64,000 nt of DNA from an uncultured Bariatricus sp. (GTDB lineage: Bacteria; Bacillota; Clostridia; Lachnospirales; Lachnospiraceae), in NCBI GenBank assembly GCA_934320645.1, contig CAKRFP010000003.1:47465-111464 (forward strand), read 5' to 3'. The translations under genes were made by a program, and so were the position numbers. The notes beneath the pieces were generated by a model that was given only the letters and a program-made list of their open reading frames with translations, did no database searches and was not told where the DNA came from. This document shows, piece after piece, positions 41,100 through 50,229 of the stretch. Positions within the stretch are counted from its first letter, which is position 1, and each line of letters begins with the position of its first letter.

Positions 41100-43634
41100 A
41101 TGAATAATGAAAAGGATATTGAAACCTTATATGCCGAGCTGGAAGCCGAACGTTTTATGACCGATCAGATTTCCCTTCTTCACGAAGCCGAAGATCTGGC
41201 GGACGGTATCAATTTCATGCTCAAATCCATCGGAGAATTTACCAATGCCGACCGTGCTTATGTGTTTGAGACCAGTGAAAACCAGACTTCCACTAACACC
41301 TATGAATGGTGTGCGGACGGAGTGATTCCACAGATCCAGAATCTGATTGATATTCCTTTTGAAAATATGCCAAATTGGATCGAACTCTTCCTGCGAGGAG
41401 AGAATATTCTGATCGAGGATCTGGAAGCTTACCGCGAATCCATGCCTCTGGAATACGAACTGTTAAAATTCCAGAACGTTTCCACACTGATCGCCTTTCC
41501 GATCTCTGTGCGTGAAAATCTGATTGGTTTTGTTGGCGTAGATAATCCAAATATGAAAAAGTCCAACCTGATCCACCGCCTTCTCTCCCTTCTTGGCAAA
41601 TATGTAGGAACCATGATCGAGGATCACAAAAATGAACAATTGCGGCTGGAAGTCGTTGCCTCCAAATCCCGGCTGGATTACCAGCTGGAATTGGATGAAA
41701 TTCTCCGTGGCGCGCAGATCGGTATCTGGACCCTTGAGATGGACAAAGATTCGGCACCCCGTATGCGGACTAATTCTACCATGCGTACGCTTCTTGGTGT
41801 CACCGAAGATATGTCACCGGAAGACATTTATCGTTCCTGGTATGTCCAAATCCCACCAAAGTATGAATCACAACTTCTTGATTATATCCAGAACGTTCTC
41901 AATGAAGGATATTCTGAAATCACTTATCCATGGAATCATCCTGACCTCAGACAAATCTGGATCCGATGTGGTGGACTTATTTACAAGGATTATACCGGAA
42001 ATGGTGTCTGCATCCGTGGATACCATCAGGATGTCACCCGTAATATTGAAAATGAACGTAAATACCAGAATCTGACCGCTGCGACCAGCCAGATCTATCA
42101 TGCTATTTACCATATTAACCTAAATCAAAACCGGATTGAAAAAATTGCCGGTGCCAATCAGAAATATACTCTGACAGGAACGGTCACCTCTGCCACCGCA
42201 CAGTTAACTGATATCCTTGAAAAGCTGGTTGCACCATCACATCACAAGATCATGAAGTCTTTCTTTGATCTGATGACGGTAAGAGACCGGCTGCACGGCA
42301 AGCTTTTCATCAGCCGCGAATATCCTTCCCCGCAGGGAATCTGGCGCCGTGCCACCTTTATTGTTCAGAACCGGGATAATGATGATCATGTTACAGAACT
42401 TCTTTATGTAACCCAGATCATCGATGACTACAAGCAAAAAGAACTGGCTTATCAGCAGGAACTTGTAAAAACCGTTGAATCTGCAAACCGTGCAAATGAA
42501 GCCAAGACCGATTTCCTCAGCCGGATGTCACACGATATCCGCACACCACTTAATGGCATTCTCGGAATGCTTGATATTGCGCAGAAAAACGAAACCAATC
42601 CAGATATCCTGTCTGAATGTCACAACAAAATGCGGACTGCCACTTTTCATTTGCAGGCACTTGTCAACGATGTTCTGGATATGCAGCAGATGGAAAATGA
42701 CCGGTTTTTCCTTGAGCAGATTCCATTTGATATCCGCGAGATTCTTGATAACTGCTGGAATATGCTGGAAGTTCAGGCTTCCCAGCTTCACATTACTCTG
42801 GAGCGGATCAAACCAGGTACGATCAAGTATCCTTATCTGATTGGAAGCCCGTTACATATCCGCCAGGTTTTCATGAATCTTTTAAGTAATGCGATCAAAT
42901 ACAATAAGCCTGGTGGAAAAATCACGATTCAGTCGGAAATTATCAAGCAGGTGCATCAGACTGTCATTTATAAATTTATGATTTCTGATACCGGTATCGG
43001 AATGAGCCCGGAATTTCAGAAGCATATATTTGAGCCTTTCGCACAGGAAGATACCGGCGCCCGGACGATTTACAAAGGAACCGGTCTTGGCATGGCGATC
43101 GTTCACAGACTGATTCAGGAAATGGGCGGTACGATCCAGTTAAAAAGCGAGAAAAATGTCGGATCCACCTTTACGCTGATCCTGCCATTTACGATTGAAG
43201 AACAGCAGCTTTCAGTCTCTGAAGAAACGGTCTCTGATACGGTAGCAGATCTTTCGGATCTGCATGTCCTTATTGTGGAAGACAATGAACTGAACCTTGA
43301 AATTGCCGTCTTCTCGCTGGAAGCAGCAGGACTTAAAGTATCTACAGCTGGTAACGGACTGGAAGCCGTCCGGCTTTTTGAAAAATCCGAACCGTATGAA
43401 TACGACATCATTCTTATGGACATCATGATGCCGGTCATGAATGGTCTGGATGCTACAAGGGCAATTCGTGGTCTTAACCGGCCGGATGCCGCAGATATCC
43501 CGATCATCGCACTCAGTGCCAATGCCTTTGCCGAAGATATCCAGAAATCCAAAAATGCCGGAATCAACGAGCATCTCGCAAAACCGTTGGAAATGGATAA
43601 GATGTTAAAGGTGATTACTTCGTATTGCAAATAA
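41100..43634 (+). CDS. Hybrid sensor histidine kinase with GAF and PAS-like domains
   Basis: An 844-residue soluble hybrid kinase. A GAF domain (about residues 20-175) and a PAS/PAC region (about 195-320) come first, then a second sensory stretch, then HisKA with the phospho-His H478 in RMSHDIRTPLNGILG. The ATPase domain (about 590-705) has SDTGIGM and GTGLGMAIV. A receiver follows (about 720-840; LIVEDNELN, MDIMMPVMNG). There is no transmembrane segment. No Hpt or separate response regulator lies nearby, so the output partner is elsewhere. A related kinase end lies at 63261. Confidence 0.9.
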   Translation: MNNEKDIETLYAELEAERFMTDQISLLHEAEDLADGINFMLKSIGEFTNADRAYVFETSENQTSTNTYEWCADGVIPQIQNLIDIPFENMPNWIELFLRGENILIEDLEAYRESMPLEYELLKFQNVSTLIAFPISVRENLIGFVGVDNPNMKKSNLIHRLLSLLGKYVGTMIEDHKNEQLRLEVVASKSRLDYQLELDEILRGAQIGIWTLEMDKDSAPRMRTNSTMRTLLGVTEDMSPEDIYRSWYVQIPPKYESQLLDYIQNVLNEGYSEITYPWNHPDLRQIWIRCGGLIYKDYTGNGVCIRGYHQDVTRNIENERKYQNLTAATSQIYHAIYHINLNQNRIEKIAGANQKYTLTGTVTSATAQLTDILEKLVAPSHHKIMKSFFDLMTVRDRLHGKLFISREYPSPQGIWRRATFIVQNRDNDDHVTELLYVTQIIDDYKQKELAYQQELVKTVESANRANEAKTDFLSRMSHDIRTPLNGILGMLDIAQKNETNPDILSECHNKMRTATFHLQALVNDVLDMQQMENDRFFLEQIPFDIREILDNCWNMLEVQASQLHITLERIKPGTIKYPYLIGSPLHIRQVFMNLLSNAIKYNKPGGKITIQSEIIKQVHQTVIYKFMISDTGIGMSPEFQKHIFEPFAQEDTGARTIYKGTGLGMAIVHRLIQEMGGTIQLKSEKNVGSTFTLILPFTIEEQQLSVSEETVSDTVADLSDLHVLIVEDNELNLEIAVFSLEAAGLKVSTAGNGLEAVRLFEKSEPYEYDIILMDIMMPVMNGLDATRAIRGLNRPDAADIPIIALSANAFAEDIQKSKNAGINEHLAKPLEMDKMLKVITSYCK

Positions 43635-43722
43635 GCCCAAAAAATATTCCAGTTATTTGCGTCATCTTCTTTGTATGCTGTATTACAGAAGCTTTTTATA
43701 TGAAATCTCATTTTCTTATAGT

Positions 43723-43774
43723 AAAAGACCAGATTATCAGGCAATCTATCATCCACCCGATAATCTGGTCTTTT
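43723..43774. terminator. Bidirectional terminator between the kinase and Nudix genes
   Basis: AAAAGACCAGATTATC and its exact complement (16 bp arms) flank a 20-base loop. It serves the kinase gene on the plus strand and the Nudix gene on the minus strand. Confidence 0.9.
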
Positions 43775-43777
43775 ACT

Positions 43778-44281
43778 TTACATCTCAAATGCTTTCTTTA
43801 TGCTGTCATAATGCAGGAATTTTCCTTCTTCCGCAAATGCTTTGATCTCATCTAAAGTCGCGAACATATAGCCATCTGTCTCTTCTTCCTGAAGTTGCAG
43901 ATCCTTCTCATCGATATCTATCACAAAACGATACACATCTACAAAATAGTTATCTCCCTCGCCTGGATTTTCTCTCTTATAAGTGAAAAGATAGCCGCCG
44001 TCTGCATGACTTGCATCCAGTCCTGTCTCTTCTCTTACTTCTCTTAAAACAGCATCGTAAGATGCTTCTCCCGCCTGTGCTGCACCTCCGGATACTTCCC
44101 ACCAGCCAGGTGCCCACGCCTTCGTCATCACACGTTTGGTGATCAGAAAGGTTCCATCCGGTCTTGCCACAACACCGAGAACAGTAAGGTGGTACTCTCC
44201 GTCCTTCAGACACCAGTCATTGCGTTTCATCGTTCTTCCCGTCGGTTTCTTATCTGCATCATAAATATCCCATAATTCCAT
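43778..44281 (-). CDS. Nudix hydrolase
   Basis: A 167-residue Nudix protein. The Nudix box GGAAQAGEASYDAVLREVRE, followed by ETGL, fits GX5EX7REUXEEXGU with one small change in spacing wording only; the Glu residues that bind metal are present. The fold resembles YfcD/isopentenyl-diphosphate isomerase-like Nudix proteins (MELWDIYDADKKPTGR start, HLTVLGVV). The start is set at MELWD because AGGAG lies 9 bases before it; the ATG three codons earlier touches the AGGAG. The substrate is not known. Its promoter overlaps the end of the upstream fusion gene. Confidence 0.85.
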   Translation of the reverse strand: MELWDIYDADKKPTGRTMKRNDWCLKDGEYHLTVLGVVARPDGTFLITKRVMTKAWAPGWWEVSGGAAQAGEASYDAVLREVREETGLDASHADGGYLFTYKRENPGEGDNYFVDVYRFVIDIDEKDLQLQEEETDGYMFATLDEIKAFAEEGKFLHYDSIKKAFEM

Positions 44282-44323
44282 CGTCTGCATCTCCTGTCCG
44301 TCTCGTTTGTAGTTTCTTCTGCC

Positions 44324-44352
44324 ATTATAATATGACTTTTACAGCTTCACAA
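44324..44352 (-). promoter_or_regulatory. Promoter of the Nudix gene
   Basis: Minus strand -35 TTGTGA (44347-44352) and -10 TATAAT (44324-44329) with a 17 bp spacer. The -35 box lies in the last codons of the fusion gene. Confidence 0.6.
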
Positions 44353-46495
44353 CAGTTTTCGGTATATTTTGTGCTCTTTCAATTTCCATCGCAAGAAGAA
44401 GTCTCCCGCACTCCATTCCATCTTTTGCATCCAGATCCATAATCTCATTGATTCTGGTCAGTCTCGGAAGAAGGGTATTCCGGTGCAGCTTCATGCAGAC
44501 CGCAGTCTGTGCCACATTTCGCTTCATGCGCAAATACCAGTAAAGTGTCTCATACAGCTCTTTCCCGGTTTCCTGATCCTCTTTTCTGATCTTCTCCAGT
44601 TCTTCCAGATATGGCTTCTCATCGCCCATTTGCCTGCTTATATAAGAAATTGCCAGTTCATGGTAATAATCTTCCATCAGAAGAACCCTGTCCTTCACGT
44701 TCTTTTTCCGCGCAAGTTCAAACACATACATTTGCATTTGCCGGTTTTCTTCTTTTTGTTCCTCTTTCGCAAAACCATTTCCTATCAGAATCTGTCCTTT
44801 TGCTTTCTCCATTAAGCAATTACAGCACTGGATCAGCTTTTCTCTTCCTTCAAAACCCTGTACTTCTGATATATAGATTGCACCAGAATCTGCTCTGTGA
44901 ACCTTCATATCCAGATCGGATTCTCCGGAAAGCTGCTGGTAAAGCCTGCGCAGTTCCATCTGATTTTCTCCGACAATCCACAGAAAATCCGGTTTTTCTT
45001 TTACAATCGCATCTTCTTCCGGTTTCTTCATCTGATATCCCTTTGCAAGGATGTCTAAAAGCTGTTCCACTTTTGCTTTTTTTATCCTATTGACTGTTCC
45101 GCCATACAATCTTCCTTCCCCATTTGGAAATTCTTTCATCAGGATGTCCTCTATATCCTGCATCTGCTGCTTACTCTCGCCTGCATAGAAAATCTCTTCT
45201 CCTGCTTTCAGATCTTCCCAGATTGGAATTCTGGTACACTTATAAATTTCATCCAAAATCGTATGCCACTTCTTTCCCTCTGCAAATCCGGTAAGAATAA
45301 TTTTATAGCAGTCACCAATATCGATTTTTTCTTCTTCCTGTGGCTCGATCATCTCAAGAAACGCACCCAGTCTGGTTGTAATTCTTCCGGTATCTGCCGG
45401 TGAATAATCCGTATCGATCGCAATATATGGCAAATGCTTTTCTTTGGTTACAAATCTGCGGATATATACAGACTCTGCGCCCGTTGAATGGCAGCCGGAA
45501 AGAATCATTTCCACAACACCATCCACATGATACTCGTCAATGATTTCGCCGATCAGATCAATTCTGTTATCATTCGGCGTCATGATCGAGCAGCCGGTTG
45601 AAAGGTATTTGCGGGCGATTGCCTCATAAATATCATCTGTATCTTCTTCCACCATCGTCGAAAGGGTTCTGACTCCACTGCAATTTTCTACCGCAACAAC
45701 CACACCGCCGTTTTCCTCGATCTCATGGATGACCTTCATGCTGGCTCCTCCGATCGGACATCCCGTAACCAGGATCCTCGGTCTCTTTTCCAGCTTTTTC
45801 CCTTCCTGATATTCTTTTAAAATCTGTTCTCTTATCTCTCCAAGGAGTGCCGGTGTGCTTTCAAAATCAAACCGGTACTTACTACCTCTTACGAGCTTCT
45901 GAATATCTTCCCCAAGCATCGGAGCCGGATCTAATTTCATAACCTCACAGATATTTTTAAGCGACATCCGAATCTCATTGTTCAAATGTACCGCTTCCCG
46001 CAGTTTTTGTTCTGTAATCGTGACATGGAAAAATTCTTCCAGATATTCTTTCGTCCGGATAATCTCATTTCTCCAGAATTCCACACCTCTTTCGGACTGA
46101 CTGTTCGGCAGCTCCATAACAAAAACAGGTTTGAATTCTGCCATCATCTCGTACATTTTTTTCTTTCCGTCACAGGTGGTTTCACCGATTACCAGATCCG
46201 AAAAATGAAAATACGGACACCGGTCAGAAAGTGCAAAACCATAACTTGATTTAACCAGTGGACACATACTCTTTGGAAGATCTTTTTCCGCGATTGCAAC
46301 CGTATCATTTGAAAAGGAACACAGTCCCACTGGTATCGCACCAACTGCCATTGCAAGCTCTGACGGAAAATAGGCGCAATACATTCCAATAACCGGAACT
46401 CCTTTTTCTTTGTATTCTTTTATTGCGAGAAATCCTTCTCTTTCTTTTTCGCCGAATTCATCAAATATTTCCGGCAAATCCTGTACTAATTTCAT
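44339..46495 (-). CDS. Double-cubane cluster (2-hydroxyacyl-CoA dehydratase-like) protein fused to a PucR helix-turn-helix
   Basis: A 718-residue two-part protein. Residues 1 to about 388 match the HgdB/FldC-like D-subunit family, with Cys78 (SMCPLVK), Cys108 (ETTCDGKKK), Cys246 (VTGCPIGG), Cys272 (ENCSG) and Cys335 (SGCHSTGA). Relatives bind [4Fe-4S] or double-cubane [8Fe-9S] clusters and do low-potential reductions. Residues 390-640 are a linker or sensory region. Residues 645-710 are a PucR C-terminal helix-turn-helix (VAQTAVCMKLHRNTLLPRL). The neighbouring PucR protein has the same domain at its end. The usual ATPase activator partner is absent from the window. A redox- or substrate-sensing regulator is inferred; no frameshift or stop separates the parts. 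Confidence 0.85.
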   Translation of the reverse strand: MKLVQDLPEIFDEFGEKEREGFLAIKEYKEKGVPVIGMYCAYFPSELAMAVGAIPVGLCSFSNDTVAIAEKDLPKSMCPLVKSSYGFALSDRCPYFHFSDLVIGETTCDGKKKMYEMMAEFKPVFVMELPNSQSERGVEFWRNEIIRTKEYLEEFFHVTITEQKLREAVHLNNEIRMSLKNICEVMKLDPAPMLGEDIQKLVRGSKYRFDFESTPALLGEIREQILKEYQEGKKLEKRPRILVTGCPIGGASMKVIHEIEENGGVVVAVENCSGVRTLSTMVEEDTDDIYEAIARKYLSTGCSIMTPNDNRIDLIGEIIDEYHVDGVVEMILSGCHSTGAESVYIRRFVTKEKHLPYIAIDTDYSPADTGRITTRLGAFLEMIEPQEEEKIDIGDCYKIILTGFAEGKKWHTILDEIYKCTRIPIWEDLKAGEEIFYAGESKQQMQDIEDILMKEFPNGEGRLYGGTVNRIKKAKVEQLLDILAKGYQMKKPEEDAIVKEKPDFLWIVGENQMELRRLYQQLSGESDLDMKVHRADSGAIYISEVQGFEGREKLIQCCNCLMEKAKGQILIGNGFAKEEQKEENRQMQMYVFELARKKNVKDRVLLMEDYYHELAISYISRQMGDEKPYLEELEKIRKEDQETGKELYETLYWYLRMKRNVAQTAVCMKLHRNTLLPRLTRINEIMDLDAKDGMECGRLLLAMEIERAQNIPKTVVKL

Positions 46496-46512
46496 ACTTT
46501 AAGTCAGTCTCC

Positions 46513-47619
46513 TTATACCGTCCGTTCATGCATCATCATATAAGCCAGAAGTTCTCTTGCCTTTTCATTTTCATTAAAATCCACTTTTATGATATTTTTA
46601 ATCTGCTTCAAACGATATACCATGGTATTTCTGTGAATATGCAGCTGTTCGGCTGCTGTGGTAACGTTATTTTCACAAAGCAGATAGACTTTCAGCGTCT
46701 CATAAAGCTCTGTGTTATTCTCCTGATCTTTATGGATCAACTCTGTAATTGCATAATCCTGAAGCCCTGCTGTTTCCATCAAAGGGAGTGTATAGGTATA
46801 AATTCCTTTTACCGCCCATTCTTTTTCCAGCCGTACACCATTTTCCTCCGGCGGACAGACTACGCTTCCCATCCGGTCAAGCAGCTTTTTCTTATTTTTA
46901 CAAAGCTCTAATTTTGTAAAAAGCTCACTCACACAGCAGCAAAGTTTTCGTTCTTCAAGAGCGTCCTGAATCACTTCTGTATTTTCTTCTTTCAGCTGGT
47001 AATACAGGATCACAATTTCTTTTTCCGTTTCATAAAAATACAGATTCCGCCAGATTCCTGAAAATTCTGTAACGGATACCTTTTCCAGTTCCTCTTTTGG
47101 CAGACAGACTACCTGATACTGTCCTTCGATCTGACGGCTTAAGCTCTTCTGCTCTTCTTCTGTCCCTTCAAAAATGGTCCATCCTGTTATATTCGCTTTC
47201 AGACTCTGGCTGCACTGGTATTTCTTCTGTTCTTTCTCGAAATATGGTCTGACAGCTTTTGCAAGAATTTCCAAAAGCATTTCCAAAAAAGACCGATCCG
47301 CTTCCCGCTCATACAGGACAGAGATATATCCACTGTTCTTTTTTTCCGTTTCAACCGCTTTTGTCATTCTGTAATAACCATTTTTTTGCACATTACTCTG
47401 CACGGTTTCATAGTCTCTCAGTGTCAGATGGCCTCTCCCGACCGATTCCAGCTGATACTTTTCTTCTGCACAAGAACATGCCAGGATTCTTCCGAACCCT
47501 GACACGAAAAATATTCCTGCATTCGTATATTTTCCAATCTTATCTGCAATGTCCCATAATACATCTTCCCCTAACATTGCCTCAAATATCATTTTGTAAC
47601 AGACATCGATATCGTACAT
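46513..47619 (-). CDS. PucR/CdaR-family transcriptional regulator
   Basis: A 368-residue regulator. An N-terminal sensory part (about residues 1-130; FVSGFGRILACS) is followed by a middle domain and a C-terminal PucR helix-turn-helix (NVTTAAEQLHIHRNTMVYRL, about 315-335). Such proteins control use of purines, amino acids and sugar acids. The start is placed at MYDIDV, 9 bases after GGAG. It has its own promoter. It lies between a C-S lyase gene and the fusion regulator gene, 17 bp from the latter, so the two regulators are co-expressed and may sense related signals of this locus. Confidence 0.85.
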   Translation of the reverse strand: MYDIDVCYKMIFEAMLGEDVLWDIADKIGKYTNAGIFFVSGFGRILACSCAEEKYQLESVGRGHLTLRDYETVQSNVQKNGYYRMTKAVETEKKNSGYISVLYEREADRSFLEMLLEILAKAVRPYFEKEQKKYQCSQSLKANITGWTIFEGTEEEQKSLSRQIEGQYQVVCLPKEELEKVSVTEFSGIWRNLYFYETEKEIVILYYQLKEENTEVIQDALEERKLCCCVSELFTKLELCKNKKKLLDRMGSVVCPPEENGVRLEKEWAVKGIYTYTLPLMETAGLQDYAITELIHKDQENNTELYETLKVYLLCENNVTTAAEQLHIHRNTMVYRLKQIKNIIKVDFNENEKARELLAYMMMHERTV

Positions 47620-47642
47620 TTTCATCCACTCCATATGGTTTT

Positions 47643-47671
47643 ATTATTTCGCGAAAATCAATATCTGTCAA
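47643..47671 (-). promoter_or_regulatory. Promoter of the pucR-fusion gene pair
   Basis: Minus strand -35 TTGACA (47666-47671) and -10 AATAAT (47643-47648) with a 17 bp spacer. Confidence 0.62.
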
Positions 47672-47727
47672 ATAGAAATTACTTCCTCTTTTGTTGTACA
47701 GATAGAAAATTTCAATAATTTTCCAGC

Positions 47728-48891
47728 TTATTTTTTCAGATTCTGCACCAGTGCATTTACACCAATTTCAACATTTTCCATCGAAGTTGCCAGATTCATC
47801 CGGATAAAGTTTCCAAAGCGTTCTCCTCCAAACCAGTCTCCAAAATCAACGGCAAGGCGGCATTTCTTCTGAACCACTTCTTTTATCTGATCTGCACTTA
47901 CATAAGCAGCAAGATCGATCCAGCAGAGATAAGTTCCTTCAAGAGGGGTTACAATAACCTCTGGAAGCTTCTCACCCAGTTCTTTCTTCAGATATTCATA
48001 ATTGGTATAAATCTGCTCCCGGACACTTTCCAGCCAGTCTGCCCCGCCTTCGTAGGCTGCCTGTGCTGCAACATATCCAAACGCATTGCCGCCAAGGACA
48101 CGATTGCCTTTTACATACTGATCCCATTTCTGGCGAAGCTTTTCATCCGGGATCACAACCATGGAATTCTGTGCACCCGCAATGTTAAATGTCTTTGATG
48201 GTGCTGCAATCGAAATCATCATATCATCATAATCGCCAACAGAAAGTGACGGGATATGATGGTTTTCACCATATACCAAATCCTGATGGATTTCATCAGA
48301 AATGACAAATACCTGATGTTTTTTGCAGATTTCAAACAGCCTTCTCAGTTCTTCTTTTTTCCAGACTCTTCCTGCCGGGTTATGCGGAGAGCACAAAATG
48401 AAAAGTTTTACCGAATTTTCCACGATCTTCTTTTCAAAATCTTCAAAATCGATTGTATATACACCATTCTGATTGACCAGATCGGAACAGATCAGGGTGC
48501 GGTCATTATTTTTCACCGCATCCAGGAATGGATAATAAACCGGCGTATTTACGATTACCGCATCCTTTAGCTCTGTAAGCATCTGCACCAGCCAGTGAAA
48601 TCCAGCAACTACTCCCGGTGAAAAACGGATCCATTCTTTTTTCACTTCATATCCGTGATGTTCTTTTTCCCAGTTTATAAATGCCTGATAATAAGCATCC
48701 GGAATTTTATAATAACCGTACACTCCAGATTCCACATATTTTTTCAAAGCTTCTTCCACACACTGTGGTACGCGGAAGTCCATATCTGCAACCCACATTG
48801 CATGCAGTCCTTCCTCACCGAACATTTTTGTCTGTCCGTCCCATTTGTTACAATTCGTATTTCTCCGGTCTACATAAACAATTTCTTCCAT
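47728..48891 (-). CDS. PatB/MalY-type PLP-dependent C-S lyase (copy 3)
   Basis: A 387-residue MalY/PatB-type enzyme, third in the window. The start region DRRNTNCNKWDGQTKMF, AMWVADMDFR, CSPHNPAGRVW, SDEIHQDL and the PLP lysine in APSKTFNIAGAQN are clear. It follows the M20 amidohydrolase by 15 bp. In other Firmicutes an M20 deacetylase, a cystine-type importer and a C-S lyase together salvage N-acetylated S-alkyl cysteine. This enzyme would then release the thiol, pyruvate and ammonia. Substrate is inferred only. Confidence 0.87.
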   Translation of the reverse strand: MEEIVYVDRRNTNCNKWDGQTKMFGEEGLHAMWVADMDFRVPQCVEEALKKYVESGVYGYYKIPDAYYQAFINWEKEHHGYEVKKEWIRFSPGVVAGFHWLVQMLTELKDAVIVNTPVYYPFLDAVKNNDRTLICSDLVNQNGVYTIDFEDFEKKIVENSVKLFILCSPHNPAGRVWKKEELRRLFEICKKHQVFVISDEIHQDLVYGENHHIPSLSVGDYDDMMISIAAPSKTFNIAGAQNSMVVIPDEKLRQKWDQYVKGNRVLGGNAFGYVAAQAAYEGGADWLESVREQIYTNYEYLKKELGEKLPEVIVTPLEGTYLCWIDLAAYVSADQIKEVVQKKCRLAVDFGDWFGGERFGNFIRMNLATSMENVEIGVNALVQNLKK

Positions 48892-48906
48892 TTTCTTTTT
48901 CCTTTC

Positions 48907-50136
48907 CTATCTTTCAAGTTCTCCGCGGCATCCCCTGTAGGCAATCTCTGCAAAAGATGCTGTCGCTCCCGCAAGCACGCTGTCATCAAACTGATACTGC
49001 GGACTGTGCAGTCCCGGAATCTCTGCTTTCTCCTTTGGACGGATTCCGATAAACATATATACAGACGGCACTCGCTTACTGTATTCTGAGAAATTTTCAC
49101 CGCCAAGGTTATCTTCTTCTATGATGTAAACATTTTCCTTTCCAAGTACCTCGGACGCTGCCGCTTTTACACCGTCCAAAAGCTCCGCTGCATTATGGAC
49201 ACTCTCGCCAAGTGTTTCAATGTCTGTATCATAGGTTGTCCCATAGATATCGCATACAGCCTTTGCCGTCTTTTCAATTTCTTCTGCAATCTTATCCAAA
49301 ACCTCTTTCTTTACCGCACGCATGGTTCCGCCAAGCTCGCAGGATTCCGGAATGATATTATGCAGTCCTTTTTCTCCGGCCTGCATATAAGTGACTGACA
49401 GGATTCCCGGTTCAATTCCACTGATCTTTCTGGTCAGAATAGCCGGAAGCTGCTGATAAAGTTCATTTGCCGCTGCAATCGGGTCACAGGTCTGCTCCGG
49501 CCAGGATGCATGTCCTTTCTTTCCGTAAATTTTAACATCGAAATTTCCCACACATCCAAAAGCGTATCTTCTTACGATTCCAATCTTACCGCTCTCTACC
49601 GACGGCCATCCATGTGCCGCAAATGCCATATCCACATTCTCCAGAATTTTATCCTTTTCAATCATCACAGGCGCACCTTTTCCAACCTCTTCGCCCGGCT
49701 GGAATACGAACTTTACCTGACCTGTCAGTTCATCTTTAATCTCTGATAAGATCTTTGCCGCACCAATCAACCATGTTGCATGTCCGTCGTGACCGCAGGC
49801 GTGCATGCATCCCGGATTCTGCGATTTGTAACTCAGTTCTCCCGGTTCCTCAATCGGAAGCGCATCAATATCTGACCGCAGAAGAACCGTCTTTCCCTCT
49901 CCTTTTTCTCCGTGCAAAACAGCGATGATCCCGCTTCCTTCTGCTGCGTGTTCTGTAATCTCAAGTTCCGGTATTTTTTTCAGCTCACGGCTGATGATCT
50001 CATGTGTCTTTGGAAGATCCACTCCAAGCTCCGGGAACTGATGCAGTTCATGACGGATGTTTACCAATTCCGGTGCAATTTTTTCTGCTGTTTTTCTGAT
50101 TTTCTCAGTCACAGAACTCTGCTGTATATTTTCCAT
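48907..50136 (-). CDS. M20-family amidohydrolase (N-acyl amino acid deacylase type)
   Basis: A 409-residue metallo-amidohydrolase of the HipO/IAA-amino acid hydrolase group. Metal-binding motifs are RSDIDALPIEEPG, HACGHDGHATWL and QPGEEVGKG; GGENFSEYSK ends the active site. Members remove acyl groups from N-acyl amino acids, including N-acetylcysteine derivatives. It opens the three-gene group with PatB copy 3, after the terminator of the ABC transporter genes. A role in deacetylating imported mercapturate-like compounds is an inference from the neighbours. N-acetyl-diaminopimelate deacetylase is the main alternative but usually has different partners. Confidence 0.87.
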   Translation of the reverse strand: MENIQQSSVTEKIRKTAEKIAPELVNIRHELHQFPELGVDLPKTHEIISRELKKIPELEITEHAAEGSGIIAVLHGEKGEGKTVLLRSDIDALPIEEPGELSYKSQNPGCMHACGHDGHATWLIGAAKILSEIKDELTGQVKFVFQPGEEVGKGAPVMIEKDKILENVDMAFAAHGWPSVESGKIGIVRRYAFGCVGNFDVKIYGKKGHASWPEQTCDPIAAANELYQQLPAILTRKISGIEPGILSVTYMQAGEKGLHNIIPESCELGGTMRAVKKEVLDKIAEEIEKTAKAVCDIYGTTYDTDIETLGESVHNAAELLDGVKAAASEVLGKENVYIIEEDNLGGENFSEYSKRVPSVYMFIGIRPKEKAEIPGLHSPQYQFDDSVLAGATASFAEIAYRGCRGELER

Positions 50137-50159
50137 ATCCTTGTCTCCTCATATAATAA

Positions 50160-50182
50160 AGAATGTGTGCTTCGGAATTTCC
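50160..50182. repeat. Short dispersed repeat AGAATG(TG)TGCTTC, copy 2
   Basis: Near-identical to 21355-21375 apart from two extra bases and one change. It lies between the ABC transporter terminator and the M20 gene. Confidence 0.45.
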
Positions 50183-50186
50183 CAAA

Positions 50187-50221
50187 AGAAAAAGGTCTGC
50201 ACAAAGACTGTGCAGACCTTT
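50187..50221 (-). terminator. Terminator of the amino acid ABC transporter genes
   Basis: AAAGGTCTGCAC and GTGCAGACCTTT are perfect 12 bp arms with a 7-base loop; on the minus strand the right side is followed by T residues. It ends the permease-SBP-ATPase group. Confidence 0.88.
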
Positions 50222-50229
50222 CTAAAAGT

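Noticed and set aside
44339..46495. 2-hydroxyacyl-CoA dehydratase of a fermentation pathway
   Set aside because: No partner subunit, ATPase activator or CoA-transferase gene is present, and the C-terminus is a DNA-binding domain.
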